Of a stretch of 64,000 nt of DNA, positions 62,434 to 64,000 are shown in pieces. Under the pieces are notes generated by a model. That model had not been told where the DNA came from. It saw only the letters and a program-made list of their open reading frames with translations, and searched no databases. Position numbers and translations under genes: made by a program. Each line of letters starts with the position of its first letter. Position 1 is the stretch's first letter. The stretch spans positions 92,139-156,138 of the forward strand of contig NZ_FCOI02000018.1 of the NCBI RefSeq assembly GCF_001544795.2. Reading direction: 5' to 3'. Origin of the DNA: Caballeronia temeraria (lineage in GTDB: Bacteria; Pseudomonadota; Gammaproteobacteria; Burkholderiales; Burkholderiaceae).

Positions 62434-64000
62434 ATGGATTCGGTATTTCGGTCGCATCGATTGACATCGATGAGCGTTCTTTGCGGCGTCACGGCGCTGT
62501 TTCTGGCCGCTTGCTCGGGAGGCGACGGAGCATCTTCGGACCCGACGTCAGCGACAGTCGAGAGTGGCAAACTACGCGGCGCTGTTTCGGATAACGTACT
62601 TTCATTCAAGGGAATTCCGTACGCAGCGCCGCCCGTGGGCGATTTACGTTGGCGAGCGCCCCAGACAGCGGCTTCCTGGAGCGGTGTGCGCGATGCAAGC
62701 GCCTACGGACATGACTGTATGCAGCTACCCTTTGCGTCCGACGCTGCGCCTATCAGGACCACACCGTCGGAGGATTGCCTTGTTTTGAACGTGTGGCGTC
62801 CTGCCGCGAACTCAGGCGGGAACGAGGCGCAGAAGCTGCCTGTCATGGTATGGATACATGGTGGCGGCTATACGAACGGTGGCTCGTCGCCGGCGGTCTA
62901 CGATGGAAGCCAGTTTGCGAAGCATGGGTTGGTATTTGTGAGCCTGAACTATCGATTAGGGCGATTCGGTTTCTTCGGACACCCCGCACTCACCGCCTCT
63001 CAGTCGGCCGAACCGCTTGGCAACTACGGTTACATGGACCAGATCGCTGCGTTGCAGTGGGTCCAGCGCAATATCGCGGCCTTCGGTGGAGACCCGAAGA
63101 ACGTGACCATTTTCGGCGAGTCGGCCGGCGGCGAATCGGTGCACTCATTGATTACATCGCCTCTGGCGAAGGAGCTCTTCTCGAAAGCAATCATCGACTC
63201 GGGTAGTGGACGTGTCAACCAAACATATGGACGCTATCTCACCGCGACCGGATCGGGAAACGTCGCGTCGGGCGAGCAGCTCGGAACCGCCTTCGCGCAA
63301 AGCATGGGGATCTCCGGCAGTGATACAAGCGCGTTGGCCCAACTGCGCGCGCTGACGGCCGACCAGGTGGTGAACGGATTGAACCTCGGCTCCGCGTCTT
63401 CCGCGAGCGCAACCTGGTCGTCCGGCCCGATGATCGACGGCAAGCTGGTCACTGACGAACCGGGGAGGTTATACGCGAGTGGCCAGTTCAACTCCGTTTC
63501 GTTGCTGGTGGGCACCAATGATGCGGACCTTGCGATTCCCTTGCCCGCGAAGACCAAGGACGACGCGTATGCGATTTTTGGTTCACGCAATCTTGCCGCC
63601 GCGAGATCCGTCTTCGATCCAAACGGGACTGCAACTGTTCCGGACGTGGTAAGCGAAATTGCGCGGGTTGAACTGATGCATGAGCCCGCGCGTTTCGTGG
63701 CGCGCAGCGTCATTGCGCACGGATCGGCTGCCTATGTGTACCGATTCTCGTATGTCGCGCAATCCTTGAAAGGCAAGGTGAGCGGTGCCGTACACGCGGC
63801 CGAGATTCCGTACGTCTTCGACATGCTGACTGCGGCATACGGTAGCCAGGTCACGGACCAGGACGAGCGTGTCGCCCAGTTAGCGAATGCCTATTGGGCC
63901 GACTTCGCCAAAGCGGGAAATCCTAACAGGTTGCTGAAGTACCGAGGGTTCATGTCATCGTGGAAGTGCCCTGATGCGTTGATATTAGACCCCTTACTTG
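62434..64000 (+). CDS. type B carboxylesterase lipoprotein, 3' end outside window
   Basis: At least 522 residues from the ATG at 62434 (GGAGG upstream); open at the window end. A lipoprotein signal with lipobox LAACSGG is followed by typical carboxylesterase-B segments: FKGIPYAAPPVGDLRWRAP, EDCLVLNVWRP, VMVWIHGGGYTNGG (oxyanion hole), and nucleophile Ser in FGESAGGES. Ser esterases of this type hydrolyse carboxylic esters outside the cytoplasm. It may free the acid taken up by the porin, transporter and ligase of the operon. Confidence 0.9.
   Translation, partial: MDSVFRSHRLTSMSVLCGVTALFLAACSGGDGASSDPTSATVESGKLRGAVSDNVLSFKGIPYAAPPVGDLRWRAPQTAASWSGVRDASAYGHDCMQLPFASDAAPIRTTPSEDCLVLNVWRPAANSGGNEAQKLPVMVWIHGGGYTNGGSSPAVYDGSQFAKHGLVFVSLNYRLGRFGFFGHPALTASQSAEPLGNYGYMDQIAALQWVQRNIAAFGGDPKNVTIFGESAGGESVHSLITSPLAKELFSKAIIDSGSGRVNQTYGRYLTATGSGNVASGEQLGTAFAQSMGISGSDTSALAQLRALTADQVVNGLNLGSASSASATWSSGPMIDGKLVTDEPGRLYASGQFNSVSLLVGTNDADLAIPLPAKTKDDAYAIFGSRNLAAARSVFDPNGTATVPDVVSEIARVELMHEPARFVARSVIAHGSAAYVYRFSYVAQSLKGKVSGAVHAAEIPYVFDMLTAAYGSQVTDQDERVAQLANAYWADFAKAGNPNRLLKYRGFMSSWKCPDALILDPLL

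Overview
The window looks like chromosomal or megaplasmid DNA of a Burkholderiaceae bacterium, most likely Paraburkholderia or Caballeronia. The evidence is high GC, many LysR regulators, an Omp32-type porin, an imuA-imuB-dnaE2 mutagenesis cassette, DUF892 stress proteins and IS66 elements. No rRNA, tRNA or CRISPR array was seen. The genus is inferred from gene content only.

Layout. (1) 1-4056: two nearly identical IS66 copies in direct orientation; the first runs off the left edge. The second truncates a DUF4239 gene that is also frameshifted. (2) 4.8-16.2 kb: a membrane protein, an exported alkyl sulfatase behind a palindrome cluster, two orphan sensor kinases, a GGDEF protein, a VIT-family transporter and small hypotheticals. 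(3) 16.2-18.0 kb: gene remnants (cytochrome b561, chemoreceptor tail, MFS carrier with an internal deletion). (4) 18.0-26.0 kb: a redox cluster of tautomerase, SDR, carboxymuconolactone-decarboxylase-like protein and tandem cupins, then an alcohol dehydrogenase and a second SDR, with three related LysR genes. (5) 26.2-33.8 kb: dnaE2, imuB and imuA behind a near-perfect LexA box, followed by an SRAP-family protein. (6) 33.8-43.6 kb: a ligD-type DNA ligase/polymerase gene split by a 7,766 bp element and separately frameshifted. (7) 43.6-48.7 kb: a headless manganese catalase, HNH-like protein and yciE/yciF. (8) 49.1-54.7 kb: a CheB esterase and a giant CheB-CheR-PAS-kinase-receiver protein. (9) 55.6-64.0 kb: a divergent LysR and an apparent catabolic operon of acyl-CoA ligase, MHS transporter, thiolase-like protein, DUF35 partner, porin and lipoprotein carboxylesterase cut by the window end.

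The most unusual object is the element at 35180-42945. It carries three overlapping tyrosine recombinase genes, a small accessory gene, and cargo of a basic ribbon-helix-helix-like protein, a PhoU and two small proteins. It is bounded by imperfect inverted repeats and a 6 bp GAGCTT direct repeat, and removing it restores the ligD frame exactly. The second recombinase has Cys where its catalytic Tyr is expected and the accessory gene is frameshifted, so this copy may be immobile.

At least six genes are broken by frameshift, deletion or insertion. This suggests a decaying accessory region, although some single-base frameshifts could be assembly errors.
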